From assembly GCF_900182735.1 (NCBI RefSeq), contig NZ_FXTU01000008.1, forward strand, positions 54,812-118,811: a DNA stretch of 64,000 nucleotides, read 5' to 3'. Origin of the DNA: Laceyella tengchongensis (lineage in GTDB: Bacteria; Bacillota; Bacilli; Thermoactinomycetales; Thermoactinomycetaceae). Made by a program: the position numbers and the translations under genes. Below, piece by piece: positions 7,542-16,378 of this stretch (the first letter of the stretch is position 1; every line of letters begins with the position of its first letter). The notes under the pieces are model-generated. The model saw nothing but the letters and a program-made list of their open reading frames with translations, was not told the origin of the DNA and did not search any database.

Positions 7542-8579
7542 ATGGAAAAGATCTTGAACTTACAAAAGCAATTATTGCCTGATCTGTTACAAACCATGCA
7601 GAAAAGATATGACATCTTGCGTCATATCCAGTTGATGCAACCGGTAGGACGGAGAAGCCTGACGTTCGAGTTGCAAACGACTGAGCGGGTGTTGCGGGCG
7701 GAAGTGGATTTCCTGCGGGCGCAGGGATTGGTGGCGGTCGGTTCTGCCGGGATGGAGTTGACCCAAGAAGGCATCGATCTTTTGTCCGAGATGGAACCGC
7801 TGATGAAAGAGTTGTTTGGTTTGAACCAGTTGGAAGCAGAGTTAAAAGCGTTCCTGGGTGTGAAACATGTGGTGATTGTGCCAGGGGACGCGGATGCCTC
7901 TGATTGGGTGAAAAAGGAGATGGGCAGAGCGGGCGCCCGATACTTGAAACAACAGGCTGCGCCGGAGCAGATCGTCGCCGTGTCGGGTGGAACCACCATG
8001 TTAGCGGTGGCCGAGATGATGATGCCGACGCCGGCGTTCAAACAAACAACCTTTGTGCCGACGCGCGGTGGTGTGGGGGAGGCGGTAGAGTTGGAAGCCA
8101 ACTACATCGCCTCGCTGATGGCCAAGCGCACCGGCGGAACGTACCGCATGTTGCACATCCCCGATGAGCTCAGCGATGAAGCTTACCAAACCTTGCAGAA
8201 GGAGCCACACATCAGGGAAGTGTTGGATCTGCTCCGATCGGCGCGCATGGTAGTACACGGGATTGGAGACGCCAAAACGATGGCCATCCGCCGGAAATCT
8301 TCGGCAGAGGTACTTGCCAAGCTAGAGGCAGGAAAGGCAGTCGGGGAATCGTTTGGCTACTATTTTGACCGGGACGGCCAGATTGTGCATCGCGTCCGCA
8401 CTTTGGGATTGGATTTGGAAGGATTGGAGCGCGTTGAACAGAAAGTTGCCGTCGCTGGGGGTGCCAGCAAGGCGGAGGCGATCGTGGCTGTCTGTTCGCT
8501 GGTTTCCCAGGATACGCTCATCACAGATGAAGGGGCGGCGAGAGCCATCCTGAAAAATGCGATTGTCCATCAGGAATGA
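7542..8579 (+). CDS. cggR: Central glycolytic genes regulator CggR (SorC family)
   Basis: 345 residues from ATG 7542 (two further in-frame ATGs at 7527 and 7530), the usual CggR length. An N-terminal winged-helix DNA-binding part (about 30-90) is followed by a SorC/DeoR-type sugar-phosphate-binding domain, with VVIVPGDAD, VAVSGGTTM and TRGGVGE blocks typical of CggR. It represses the gap operon by binding the tandem operator just upstream and is inactivated by fructose-1,6-bisphosphate. First gene of the operon with gap, pgk, tpi, pgm and eno. Confidence 0.93.
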   Translation: MEKILNLQKQLLPDLLQTMQKRYDILRHIQLMQPVGRRSLTFELQTTERVLRAEVDFLRAQGLVAVGSAGMELTQEGIDLLSEMEPLMKELFGLNQLEAELKAFLGVKHVVIVPGDADASDWVKKEMGRAGARYLKQQAAPEQIVAVSGGTTMLAVAEMMMPTPAFKQTTFVPTRGGVGEAVELEANYIASLMAKRTGGTYRMLHIPDELSDEAYQTLQKEPHIREVLDLLRSARMVVHGIGDAKTMAIRRKSSAEVLAKLEAGKAVGESFGYYFDRDGQIVHRVRTLGLDLEGLERVEQKVAVAGGASKAEAIVAVCSLVSQDTLITDEGAARAILKNAIVHQE

Positions 8580-8634
8580 ATGGCGCATTCAATCGGTGAT
8601 AATACAACAAGAGATTAAGAGGAGGATTTTAATC

Positions 8635-9645
8635 ATGGCAAAAGTGAAAGTGGGCATCAATGGTTTCGGCCGCATTGGCCGCAATGTGTTTCGGGCAATG
8701 CTTAATCATCCCGAATTGGAGATCGTAGCAGTAAATGACTTGACTGACTCCAAGACACTTGCCCATCTGTTGAAATATGACTCCGTCCACGGCAAGCTGG
8801 ACGCTACCGTGATTGCAACGGAGGATGGCTTCACAGTAGACGGTCGCGAAGTAAAAGTGTTGGCTGAACGTGATCCGGGCCAAATTAAATGGGCTGATTA
8901 CGGTGTGGACATCGTGGTAGAATCGACTGGCCGTTTCACCAAACGTGAAGATGCGGCGAAGCATATGAACGGCGGAGCTAAAAAAGTGATCATCTCCGCA
9001 CCGGCCTCCAATGAGGACATCACCATTGTAATGGGCGTAAACCACGAGCAATACGACGCTTCCAAACATCATGTCGTATCCAACGCTTCTTGCACCACCA
9101 ACTGCTTGGCTCCATTCGCCAAAGTGTTGCATGAGAAGTTTGGCATTGTGCGTGGTCTGATGACTACCGTTCACGCTTACACCAACGACCAACAAATCCT
9201 TGACTTGCCGCACAAAGACTTGCGCCGTGCGCGTGCAGCTGGCGAGTCCATCATCCCCACCACCACCGGTGCAGCTAAGGCGGTTTCTCTGGTGTTGCCG
9301 GAGCTGAAAGGCAAGCTGAACGGTTTCGCAATGCGTGTGCCGACCAAAAACGTGTCTGTTGTTGACTTGGTTGCTGAGCTGGAAAAAGAAGTAACGGTTG
9401 AAGAAGTGAATGCTGCACTGAAAGCAGCGGCTGAAGGCGAGTTGAAAGGTATCCTCAATTACACCGAAGAGCCGCTCGTATCGATCGACTACAATGGGGA
9501 TCCTCACTCCTCCACCATCGACGCCCTGTCCACCATGGTGATGGAAGGCAATATGGTGAAAGTCGTTTCTTGGTATGACAACGAATGGGGTTATTCCAAC
9601 CGTGTTGTTGATCTTGCAAGCTATATCGCAAGCAAAGGCCTATAA
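8635..9645 (+). CDS. gapA: Glyceraldehyde-3-phosphate dehydrogenase (glycolytic)
   Basis: 336 residues. Rossmann motif INGFGRIGRN at the N-terminus with Asp35 in VAVND as expected for NAD preference, catalytic Cys153 in SNASCTTNC, and the C-terminal SWYDNEWGYS. It oxidises and phosphorylates glyceraldehyde-3-phosphate to 1,3-bisphosphoglycerate. GAGGAGGA 8 nt before the ATG at 8635 sets the start. It follows cggR by 55 nt, matching the catabolic gapA rather than the gluconeogenic gapB. Confidence 0.97.
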   Translation: MAKVKVGINGFGRIGRNVFRAMLNHPELEIVAVNDLTDSKTLAHLLKYDSVHGKLDATVIATEDGFTVDGREVKVLAERDPGQIKWADYGVDIVVESTGRFTKREDAAKHMNGGAKKVIISAPASNEDITIVMGVNHEQYDASKHHVVSNASCTTNCLAPFAKVLHEKFGIVRGLMTTVHAYTNDQQILDLPHKDLRRARAAGESIIPTTTGAAKAVSLVLPELKGKLNGFAMRVPTKNVSVVDLVAELEKEVTVEEVNAALKAAAEGELKGILNYTEEPLVSIDYNGDPHSSTIDALSTMVMEGNMVKVVSWYDNEWGYSNRVVDLASYIASKGL

Positions 9646-9698
9646 TGTTATACTAATGTAAAATGTGTTATCCTATTTCTCGGGTAACCATGAGTATA

Positions 9699-9723
9699 AA
9701 AGAGGAGAGCTTTTCTCCTCTTT
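9699..9723 (+). terminator. Hairpin between gap and pgk (partial terminator or processing signal)
   Basis: A perfect 10-bp stem AAAGAGGAGA / TCTCCTCTTT with a 5-nt loop. Only the three T's of the stem follow, so readthrough into pgk is likely. Such a hairpin could protect the gap mRNA 3' end and set a higher gap than pgk level. Confidence 0.55.
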
Positions 9724-9787
9724 CTCATGCTCACAGGCGCGGGTTGATGATATGAACCGCCTGTGCTGAACATAAGGAGGAAGGGCC

Positions 9788-10972
9788 ATGCATAAAAAGT
9801 CGGTCAAAGATGTTGATGTTCGCGGTAAACGCGTGTTTTGTCGGGTTGATTTCAATGTGCCGATGGAGAATGGGCAAATCACTGACGATACACGGATTCG
9901 CGCCGCATTGCCCACCATCCAGACATTGGTGGAGCAAGGGGCTAAAGTCATCTTGGCTAGCCATTTGGGGCGTCCCAAAGGGAAAGTGGTTGAAGAAATG
10001 CGGCTCACGCCGGTGGCGACCCGCCTGTCAGAGCTATTGGGCAAACCAGTGGCCAAAGTGGATGAAGTGGTTGGAGCCGAGGTGGAAGCCCGTGTGTCCG
10101 AGCTTGCTGACGGCGAAGTGTTGTTGCTGGAAAACGTCCGTTTTGAACCGGGTGAAGAAAAGAACGATCCCGAGCTGGCAAAAGCCTTTGCCAACCTGGC
10201 TGACCTGTACGTGAATGACGCATTTGGTGCCGCTCACCGCGCGCATGCATCCACGGCAGGCATCGCAGAGCATCTTCCGGCCGTTGCCGGTCTGCTGTTG
10301 CAAAAAGAGCTGGAAGCTCTCGGAACGGCGCTTGCCAATCCCAAACGTCCCTTCACCGCTATCATCGGTGGGGCGAAAGTGAAGGACAAGATCGGCGTGA
10401 TTGAAAACTTGCTCGACAAAGTGGACAATTTGATCATTGGTGGCGGATTGTCTTACACCTTTATCCACGCGCAAGGCCATGGGATCGGCAAATCCCTGTT
10501 GGAAGAGGACAAAGTGGAGTTGGCAAAGCAGTTCATTGCGCAGGCTGAACAGAAAGGTGTTCGGTTGTACTTGCCAATCGATGCCGTCGTCATCGACGAG
10601 TTCGGTCCCAATCCTTCCATAGTGAAAACCGTGTCCATCGATCAAATCCCAGAGGATTTGGAAGCAGTGGATATCGGGCCGAAAACCAGGGAATTGTTTG
10701 CTGATGTGGTGAAAGCGTCCCAATTGGTGATTTGGAACGGACCGATGGGCGTGTTTGAATTTGAACAGTTTGCTAAAGGGACGAATGCAGTCGCTCAAGC
10801 GTTGGCCGAATCCACGGCGTACACGATCATTGGCGGCGGGGATTCCGCGGCAGCAATCGCCCAAGCGGGCATGGCCGACCGGGTGGATCATATCTCCACT
10901 GGCGGTGGGGCTTCTCTGGAATTCCTGGAGGGCAAAGTGCTGCCGGGTGTAGCGGCTTTGGATGATAAATAA
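9788..10972 (+). CDS. pgk: Phosphoglycerate kinase
   Basis: 394 residues, the standard length. N-terminal signature RVDFNVPM, substrate-binding Arg in SHLGRPKG, hinge blocks and the C-terminal nucleotide-binding GGGDSAAA and STGGGASLEFLEG. It transfers phosphate from 1,3-bisphosphoglycerate to ADP in lower glycolysis. AAGGAGGAAGGGCC precedes the ATG. Next gene tpiA is 16 nt downstream. Confidence 0.97.
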   Translation: MHKKSVKDVDVRGKRVFCRVDFNVPMENGQITDDTRIRAALPTIQTLVEQGAKVILASHLGRPKGKVVEEMRLTPVATRLSELLGKPVAKVDEVVGAEVEARVSELADGEVLLLENVRFEPGEEKNDPELAKAFANLADLYVNDAFGAAHRAHASTAGIAEHLPAVAGLLLQKELEALGTALANPKRPFTAIIGGAKVKDKIGVIENLLDKVDNLIIGGGLSYTFIHAQGHGIGKSLLEEDKVELAKQFIAQAEQKGVRLYLPIDAVVIDEFGPNPSIVKTVSIDQIPEDLEAVDIGPKTRELFADVVKASQLVIWNGPMGVFEFEQFAKGTNAVAQALAESTAYTIIGGGDSAAAIAQAGMADRVDHISTGGGASLEFLEGKVLPGVAALDDK

Positions 10973-10988
10973 GTGAGGAGGAAACCGC

Positions 10989-11750
10989 ATGCGTACTCCT
11001 GTCATTGCGGGTAACTGGAAAATGCACAAGACGGCGGCGGAGGCCCTTTCCTTTGTTGACGAAGTGAAACGGACCACGTTGCCAGCTGATGTGGAAGCGG
11101 TGCTGTGTGCTCCTTATCTCGCTCTTCCGGCATTGGCCGAAGCGACCCAAGGGACAGATATCGGCATTGGAGCGCAAAATGTCCATTGGGAAGAGCAAGG
11201 GGCATACACCGGTGAAGTGAGCGTGCCGATGCTAAAAGCGGCCGGTGTCCAATATGTGATTATCGGTCACTCCGAACGGCGCGCCTATTTCGCGGAAACG
11301 GATGAGACAGTAAACAAAAAGACGCGGGCGGCACTGGACGGTGGGTTGACCCCTATCGTGTGCGTAGGTGAGACGCTTGCCGAGCGCGAAGCTGATAAAA
11401 CCAAAGAAGTGGTGCAAACGCAGGTGAAAGCGGCTTGCGCGGGGCTGTCGTCGGCGGAGATGAAGCGGACGATCATCGCCTATGAACCCGTCTGGGCTAT
11501 TGGCACAGGCAAAGCGTCAACAGCGGCAGATGCGGAAGAAGTGTGTGCTTTCATCCGTAAAACCGTGGCTGACCTTTATGATCAACAGGTGGCTAATGAA
11601 GTGCGGATTCAATACGGAGGTAGCGTGAAACCGGAAAATATCCGCTCCTTCATGGCAGAGCCCAACATCGACGGCGCGTTGGTTGGCGGAGCCGCCCTCA
11701 AAGCGGATTCGTTCATTCAGCTCGTACAAGCAGCAAGTGCAGGTGAATAA
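10989..11750 (+). CDS. tpiA: Triose-phosphate isomerase
   Basis: 253 residues with all active-site parts: Asn9 and Lys11 in AGNWKMHK, the catalytic His in IIGHSERR (~95), Glu in AYEPVWAIGTG (~167) and the phosphate-binding YGGSV and GALVGGAAL. It interconverts dihydroxyacetone phosphate and glyceraldehyde-3-phosphate. GTGAGGAGG before the ATG. Two nucleotides separate its stop from the phosphoglycerate mutase start. Confidence 0.97.
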   Translation: MRTPVIAGNWKMHKTAAEALSFVDEVKRTTLPADVEAVLCAPYLALPALAEATQGTDIGIGAQNVHWEEQGAYTGEVSVPMLKAAGVQYVIIGHSERRAYFAETDETVNKKTRAALDGGLTPIVCVGETLAEREADKTKEVVQTQVKAACAGLSSAEMKRTIIAYEPVWAIGTGKASTAADAEEVCAFIRKTVADLYDQQVANEVRIQYGGSVKPENIRSFMAEPNIDGALVGGAALKADSFIQLVQAASAGE

Positions 11751-11752
11751 AG

Positions 11753-13294
11753 ATGAGCAGACCAAAACCAGTTCTGTTGTGCATCTTGGACGGGTTTGCC
11801 CTGCGTGGGGAAACGGAAGGAAATGCCGTTGCCCAAGCGAACAAGCCCAACTTTGACCGATATTGGAATACGTATCCCCACACGACGCTGACTGCCAGTG
11901 GCAACGCGGTGGGTTTGCCGGAAGGGCAAATGGGGAACTCAGAAGTGGGACATCTTAACATCGGGGCTGGTCGGGCGGTTTATCAAGACCTTACCCGCGT
12001 GACCAAATCTATTGAAGATGGAGAGTTCTTTCAGAACGAAACCTTCTTAGGTGCGATAAACCATGTCAAAGAACATGGCTCCGCCCTCCATCTTTATGGG
12101 CTGTTGTCTGATGGTGGCGTGCACAGCCATATCCGCCATTTGTTTGCCTTGCTGGATTTAGCGGCGAAAGAACAAGTGGAGCGCGTATACGTCCACGCCT
12201 TCTTGGACGGGCGTGACGTAGCACCGGACAGTGCCGTTACCTATATCAAACAACTGCAGGACAAACTGGATGAAGTGGGCGTTGGCCAAATCGCGACCGT
12301 TCAAGGCCGTTATTATGCGATGGACCGCGACAAGCGCTGGGAGCGTACGGAAAAATCCTACCGGGCGATGGTTTACGGCGAAGGGCCTACATATCGCGAT
12401 CCTGTGGAGGCGGTGCAAGCCTCTTATGAGCAGTCAGTCTATGATGAGTTTGTGATGCCGACGGTGATTGTCGATGAGCACAATCAGCCGGTGGGTACGA
12501 TCAAAGACAATGATGCTGTCATTTTTTACAACTTCCGTCCCGACCGGGCGATCCAGATCTCGCTGGCTTTTACCAACGATGATTTTCGCGGATTTGACCG
12601 GGGGCCGAAACGGCCGCAACATCTGTATTATGTCTGCCTGACCAAATTTAGCGAGACGGTAGACGGTTATGTGGCGTACAAGCCTACCGACTTGGACAAC
12701 ACCTACGGGGAAGTCGTGTCGCAACAAGGATTGAAGCAACTGCGCATCGCTGAAACGGAAAAATACCCTCACGTCACCTTCTTTTTCAACGGCGGGCGGG
12801 AAGAGGAGTTTCCAGGGGAAGAGCGCATCCTGATCAACTCCCCCAAAGTGGCTACCTATGACCTCAAACCGGAGATGAGCGCCTACGAAGTGACGGAAGC
12901 GCTTCTCAAAGAAATCGAAGCTGAAAAGTATGACACCATCATTCTCAACTTCGCCAACCCGGATATGGTCGGCCATTCAGGTAAGTTGGAACCTACCATT
13001 AAAGCGGTAGAAGCAGTGGATGAATGCTTGGGTCGCATTGTTGACCTGGTGATCTCTAAAGGCGGCGTCGCCGTGATTACCGCTGACCACGGCAACGCGG
13101 ACATGGTCATCGATGAGAATGGTCGTCCGCATACGGCACACACCACCTTCCCGGTACCGTTCATCGTGACCAAGCAAGGTGTCACTTTAAGGGAAGGTGG
13201 CATCTTGGCGGACATTGCGCCGACCATGCTTGACTTGTTGGGGTTGGAGAAACCTGAAGAAATGACTGGTAACACGTTGCTCAGCCGTTCGTAA
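11753..13294 (+). CDS. gpmI: 2,3-bisphosphoglycerate-independent phosphoglycerate mutase
   Basis: 513 residues of the alkaline-phosphatase-superfamily iPGM. The N-terminal metal site is LCILDGFALR, the phosphoserine loop is GQMGNSEVGHLNIGAGR, and the C-terminal metal-binding TADHGNADM and HTAHTT are present. It converts 3-phosphoglycerate to 2-phosphoglycerate with Mn ions. It starts 2 nt after tpiA and is followed by eno. Confidence 0.96.
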   Translation: MSRPKPVLLCILDGFALRGETEGNAVAQANKPNFDRYWNTYPHTTLTASGNAVGLPEGQMGNSEVGHLNIGAGRAVYQDLTRVTKSIEDGEFFQNETFLGAINHVKEHGSALHLYGLLSDGGVHSHIRHLFALLDLAAKEQVERVYVHAFLDGRDVAPDSAVTYIKQLQDKLDEVGVGQIATVQGRYYAMDRDKRWERTEKSYRAMVYGEGPTYRDPVEAVQASYEQSVYDEFVMPTVIVDEHNQPVGTIKDNDAVIFYNFRPDRAIQISLAFTNDDFRGFDRGPKRPQHLYYVCLTKFSETVDGYVAYKPTDLDNTYGEVVSQQGLKQLRIAETEKYPHVTFFFNGGREEEFPGEERILINSPKVATYDLKPEMSAYEVTEALLKEIEAEKYDTIILNFANPDMVGHSGKLEPTIKAVEAVDECLGRIVDLVISKGGVAVITADHGNADMVIDENGRPHTAHTTFPVPFIVTKQGVTLREGGILADIAPTMLDLLGLEKPEEMTGNTLLSRS

Positions 13295-13336
13295 GACAAC
13301 GATTCAATCACATCTTGAGGAAAGAAGGAATGTTCC

Positions 13337-14623
13337 ATGACGACCATTATGGATGTATATGCTCGCGAAGTGCTGGATTCCCGCGGGAATCCGACCGTAG
13401 AAGTAGAAGTGGTACTTGAATCTGGTGCCATCGGCCGCGCCATTGTGCCATCCGGCGCTTCCACCGGTGCGTATGAAGCAGTAGAATTGCGCGACGGCGA
13501 CAAAGGGCGCTATCTGGGCAAAGGTGTGCTCAAAGCCGTGCAAAACGTAAACGACGTGATCGCTCCTCACATTGAAGGGATGGATGCACTGGATCAAGTA
13601 GCGATTGACCATGCCCTCATCCAACTTGACGGCACGCCGAACAAAGGCAACCTGGGTGCTAACGCGATTTTGGGTGTCTCCATGGCAGTAGCGCACGCAG
13701 CTGCTGATGCTTTGGGAATGCCACTTTATCTCTACCTGGGCGGATTTAACGCCAAAGCGATGCCGGTGCCGATGATGAACATCTTAAACGGTGGCGCACA
13801 TGCCGACAACAACGTGGATATCCAAGAATTCATGGTGATGCCCGTTGGTGCTGAAAACATGCGTGAAGCGATCCGCATGGGCGCAGAAATCTTCCACAAC
13901 CTCAAATCGGTATTGAAAGCGAAAGGATACAGCACTGGCGTAGGCGACGAAGGTGGTTTTGCACCGAACCTGAAGTCCAATGAAGAAGCCCTGTCCACCA
14001 TCGTGGAAGCAATTGAAAAAGCGGGTTACAAACCGGGCGTTGACGTCATGCTGGCTCTGGACGTGGCTTCCACTGAGATCTACAAAGATGGGGCTTACCA
14101 CTTCGCAGGCGAAGGCATCACCCGCACATCCGCTGAAATGATCGACTTCTACGAAGAACTGACCAACAAATATCCGATCATCTCCATCGAAGACGGTCTA
14201 GCTGAAGATGATTGGGAAGGCTGGAAGCAACTGACCGAACGCCTGGGCAAAAAAGTGCAGCTTGTCGGTGACGACCTGTTCGTAACCAACACCGAGCGCC
14301 TTGCTGAAGGGATCGAAAAAGGTGTAGGTAACTCCATCTTGGTTAAAGTGAACCAAATCGGTACCCTGACCGAAACGTTTGACGCTATCGAGATGGCAAA
14401 ACGCGCTGGTTACACCGCTGTCATCTCCCACCGTTCGGGTGAGTCCGAAGACACCACTATCGCTGACATCGCTGTGGCGACCGGTGCTGGCCAAATCAAA
14501 ACCGGTGCACCATCCCGCACTGACCGGGTGGCTAAATACAACCAATTGCTCCGCATTGAAGACCAATTGGGTCACACTGCCCAATATCCTGGCCGTACCG
14601 CGTTCTACAACCTGCGCGGCTAA
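13337..14623 (+). CDS. eno: Enolase
   Basis: 428 residues. Signature blocks: AREVLDSRGNPTVEVEV, SGASTGAYEAVELRDGD, the metal ligands in ALDVAST, SIEDGLAEDDW and VGDDLFVTN, and the catalytic Lys regions LVKVNQIGTLTE and SHRSGESED. It dehydrates 2-phosphoglycerate to phosphoenolpyruvate. Last gene of the glycolytic operon, followed by a strong terminator. Codon choice is strongly biased, as expected for a highly expressed gene. Confidence 0.97.
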   Translation: MTTIMDVYAREVLDSRGNPTVEVEVVLESGAIGRAIVPSGASTGAYEAVELRDGDKGRYLGKGVLKAVQNVNDVIAPHIEGMDALDQVAIDHALIQLDGTPNKGNLGANAILGVSMAVAHAAADALGMPLYLYLGGFNAKAMPVPMMNILNGGAHADNNVDIQEFMVMPVGAENMREAIRMGAEIFHNLKSVLKAKGYSTGVGDEGGFAPNLKSNEEALSTIVEAIEKAGYKPGVDVMLALDVASTEIYKDGAYHFAGEGITRTSAEMIDFYEELTNKYPIISIEDGLAEDDWEGWKQLTERLGKKVQLVGDDLFVTNTERLAEGIEKGVGNSILVKVNQIGTLTETFDAIEMAKRAGYTAVISHRSGESEDTTIADIAVATGAGQIKTGAPSRTDRVAKYNQLLRIEDQLGHTAQYPGRTAFYNLRG

Positions 14624-14658
14624 TAAGAAGAGACGCCGTTTGGCAGATCGAGATAAGG

Positions 14659-14705
14659 GAGAAGGTTCTCATCGCGCATTGCGACGAGAACCTTCTCTTT
14701 TTTTT
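14659..14705 (+). terminator. Terminator of the glycolytic operon
   Basis: A perfect 12-bp stem GAGAAGGTTCTC (14659-14670) / GAGAACCTTCTC (14686-14697) followed by eight T's, 36 nt after eno. Confidence 0.93.
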
Positions 14706-14745
14706 AAAAGCGGCGATTGAATGGATGGGTACCGTTTGTTTTTCG

Positions 14746-14774
14746 TTGAAAACAAGCGTCAAATGTGTTAAAGT
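14746..14774 (+). promoter_or_regulatory. Probable SigA promoter of secG
   Basis: TTGAAA (14746-14751), 17-nt spacer, TAAAGT (14769-14774), 34 nt ahead of the GTG start of secG. Confidence 0.5.
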
Positions 14775-14808
14775 CAATGCAGTGGAATAGAAGCAAGGAG
14801 GGACGCTT

Positions 14809-15042
14809 GTGGAACTCGCAGCAAAAATTGTCCTTGCAGTCATCAGTGTGATTCTCATCATTGCTGTATTGCTCCAATCGGGTAAAAGCGCGGGATTGTC
14901 CGGAACCATTGCCGGTGGGGCGGAACATGTGATGGGAAAAGCGAAAGCGCGCGGTTTTGATGCTTTCCTCGGCAAAGCGACGGCTGTGCTGGCTTTCCTG
15001 TTCATGGTGATGGCGCTGGTGGTTGGATATTTCGTAAAATGA
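14809..15042 (+). CDS. secG: Preprotein translocase subunit SecG
   Basis: 77 residues with two transmembrane helices (about 5-22 and 55-76) and the conserved loop block LLQSGKSAGLSGTIAGG between them. It is the small accessory subunit of the SecYEG channel. Start is GTG at 14809 behind AAGGAGGG. SecG next to eno and upstream of an esterase, rnr and smpB is the usual Bacillales order. Confidence 0.94.
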   Translation: MELAAKIVLAVISVILIIAVLLQSGKSAGLSGTIAGGAEHVMGKAKARGFDAFLGKATAVLAFLFMVMALVVGYFVK

Positions 15043-15049
15043 AGCAATA

Positions 15050-15080
15050 CAGCCGATGTTTTTGGTCGGCTGTTTGTTTT
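15050..15080 (+). terminator. Terminator of secG
   Basis: CAGCCGA / TCGGCTG stem (15050-15056, 15066-15072) followed by TTTGTTTT. Confidence 0.85.
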
Positions 15081-15105
15081 GGGGAGAAATTTTTATAAAA
15101 ACCTC

Positions 15106-15134
15106 TTGCATTCTTCGTAGATGCTTGTTATTAT
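15106..15134 (+). promoter_or_regulatory. Probable promoter of the lone 5S rRNA gene
   Basis: TTGCAT (15106-15111), 17-nt spacer, TATTAT (15129-15134); TATAAT overlaps at 15132. The 5S 5' end lies about 15 nt downstream, so this 5S has its own promoter. Confidence 0.55.
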
Positions 15135-15148
15135 AATCAATGTAAGAT

Positions 15149-15264
15149 GTCTGGTGATGATGGCGGAGGGGATCCACCCGTTCCCATACCGAACACGGAA
15201 GTTAAGCCCTCCAGCGCCGATGGTACTTGGGCATGAGCCCTGGGAGAGTAGGTCGTTGCCAGGC
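15149..15264 (+). rRNA. rrf: 5S ribosomal RNA, isolated gene
   Basis: 116 nt with the conserved core CCCGTTCCCATACCGAACAC, then GGAAGTTAAGC, CCGATGGTAC and GAGAGTAGG. The terminal helix GTCTGG/CCAGGC sets the ends. No 16S or 23S gene lies nearby: it is flanked by secG and an esterase, with its own promoter and terminator. Scattered single 5S genes occur in some Firmicutes. Confidence 0.93.
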
Positions 15265-15271
15265 CACAGAA

Positions 15272-15302
15272 AGCCGCTCAGTGTGAGTGGCTTTTTTATT
15301 TT
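15272..15302 (+). terminator. Terminator of the 5S rRNA gene
   Basis: AGCCGCTCA / TGAGTGGCT stem with one G-T pair and a 3-nt loop (15272-15292), followed by TTTTTATTTTTT. Confidence 0.9.
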
Positions 15303-15315
15303 TTATAACTGGACC

Positions 15316-15357
15316 AAAGCTTCAGGGTGCCGTGATTGGCCCCGAAGCTTTTTTTGT
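15316..15357 (+). terminator. Second terminator-type hairpin after 5S
   Basis: AAAGCTTC / GAAGCTTT outer stem (15316-15323, 15344-15351) with an inner AGGG/CCCC pairing and a T-rich tail. About 210 nt ahead of the esterase start. It may be a back-up terminator or a leader attenuator. Confidence 0.7.
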
Positions 15358-15570
15358 TTTGGCAACAGCTTGGTGTTTGGGCCGAATGGGAGGGATCACC
15401 CGGGAGAAATGGGAATGAACCGTTATTCCCTGCGAAAAATGGGTAATTTTTATAATGAGGGCGTGCCCGTAACCGTAAACGGGAAACGTAGTTGTTGCAA
15501 ATTGGCGGCGGTGTGCTATCGTTAAGATGATCTAGAAACATTCATGCAAATCGAACGGTGGGGAACGTCA

Positions 15571-16317
15571 ATGAAGACTGTACAAAGATCTCCAGAACCT
15601 TTTTTTTATCCAGGAGGAAAAACGGGCATTCTACTGTTACATGGGTTTACCGGAACTCCCTCAGAATTGAGACCGATGGGGCAATACTTTAAAGACCGGG
15701 GTTACACTGTCCATGCGCCGCTTTTGGCTGGCCATGGCACCAGTCCGGAGGAGATGGAGCGGACCGGTTGGCGCGATTGGTGGCAGAGTGCTGTAGACGC
15801 GTATGACAGGATGCGTGCGGAGCCGCTTGAGAAATTGTATGTGGCGGGATTATCGATGGGTGGCTGCCTGTCGTTGGCGTTGGCGGCGCAAAAACCAGTA
15901 GACGGCGTGATTCCGATGTGTGCCCCTATCTATATCCGGGATCGGCGGGCGTTCTTGGCTCGGGTGGTGGCTCCTTTTTATCGTTATAAGAAACGGTCCA
16001 GTCATCGCGACCCACATATTGAGGCGCATCTGTGCCCATATGACCGGACGCCGGTGAGATGTGTGGCCGAACTGACACGGTTGATCCGCCATGTCAAAAG
16101 CCAGTTGGCGGAAGTGAAGGTGCCGGCGCTGATCGTGCAGGCCGGCAAGGATGAACTCATTCTGGAGAAAAGCGCCGATTACATCTACGAGCATATCTCA
16201 TCAACGGATAAAGAGATTTCGTGGTATGAGAGATCCACACACATCATCACCGTGGATCGCGAGCGCAATGAGTTGTTTAAAGAAATAGAGCAATTTATCT
16301 TGGAACGATCGTCCTAG
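15571..16317 (+). CDS. Carboxylesterase, Est30 type
   Basis: 248 residues, the size of Geobacillus Est30. Alpha/beta-hydrolase fold: oxyanion block LLLHGFTGTP, nucleophile Ser95 in GLSMGG, acid Asp in QAGKDELI and His in ERSTHIIT. It hydrolyses short-chain esters in the cytoplasm. ATG 15571 is preferred (GGTGGGG upstream); an ATG 27 nt earlier lacks a ribosome site. It sits between secG and rnr, where this esterase is usually found in Bacillales. Confidence 0.9.
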   Translation: MKTVQRSPEPFFYPGGKTGILLLHGFTGTPSELRPMGQYFKDRGYTVHAPLLAGHGTSPEEMERTGWRDWWQSAVDAYDRMRAEPLEKLYVAGLSMGGCLSLALAAQKPVDGVIPMCAPIYIRDRRAFLARVVAPFYRYKKRSSHRDPHIEAHLCPYDRTPVRCVAELTRLIRHVKSQLAEVKVPALIVQAGKDELILEKSADYIYEHISSTDKEISWYERSTHIITVDRERNELFKEIEQFILERSS

Positions 16318-16344
16318 ACGAAAGTGAGGTGGCAGTCTGCCTTT

Positions 16345-16362
16345 GGGGCCTTGGTAGGCCCC
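16345..16362 (+). promoter_or_regulatory. GC-rich hairpin just ahead of the rnr start
   Basis: GGGGCC-TTGGTA-GGCCCC, a perfect 6-bp GC stem ending next to the G-rich stretch that would serve as ribosome site of rnr (16363-16370). No T run follows, so it is not a terminator. It could lower translation of rnr. Confidence 0.4.
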
Positions 16363-16378
16363 GGGGGCGGATGAAGTG

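Noticed and set aside
8629..9507. Long antisense frames over gap, pgk, eno and rnr
   Set aside because: They mirror strongly biased GC-rich codons of the sense genes and have no ribosome sites or family motifs.
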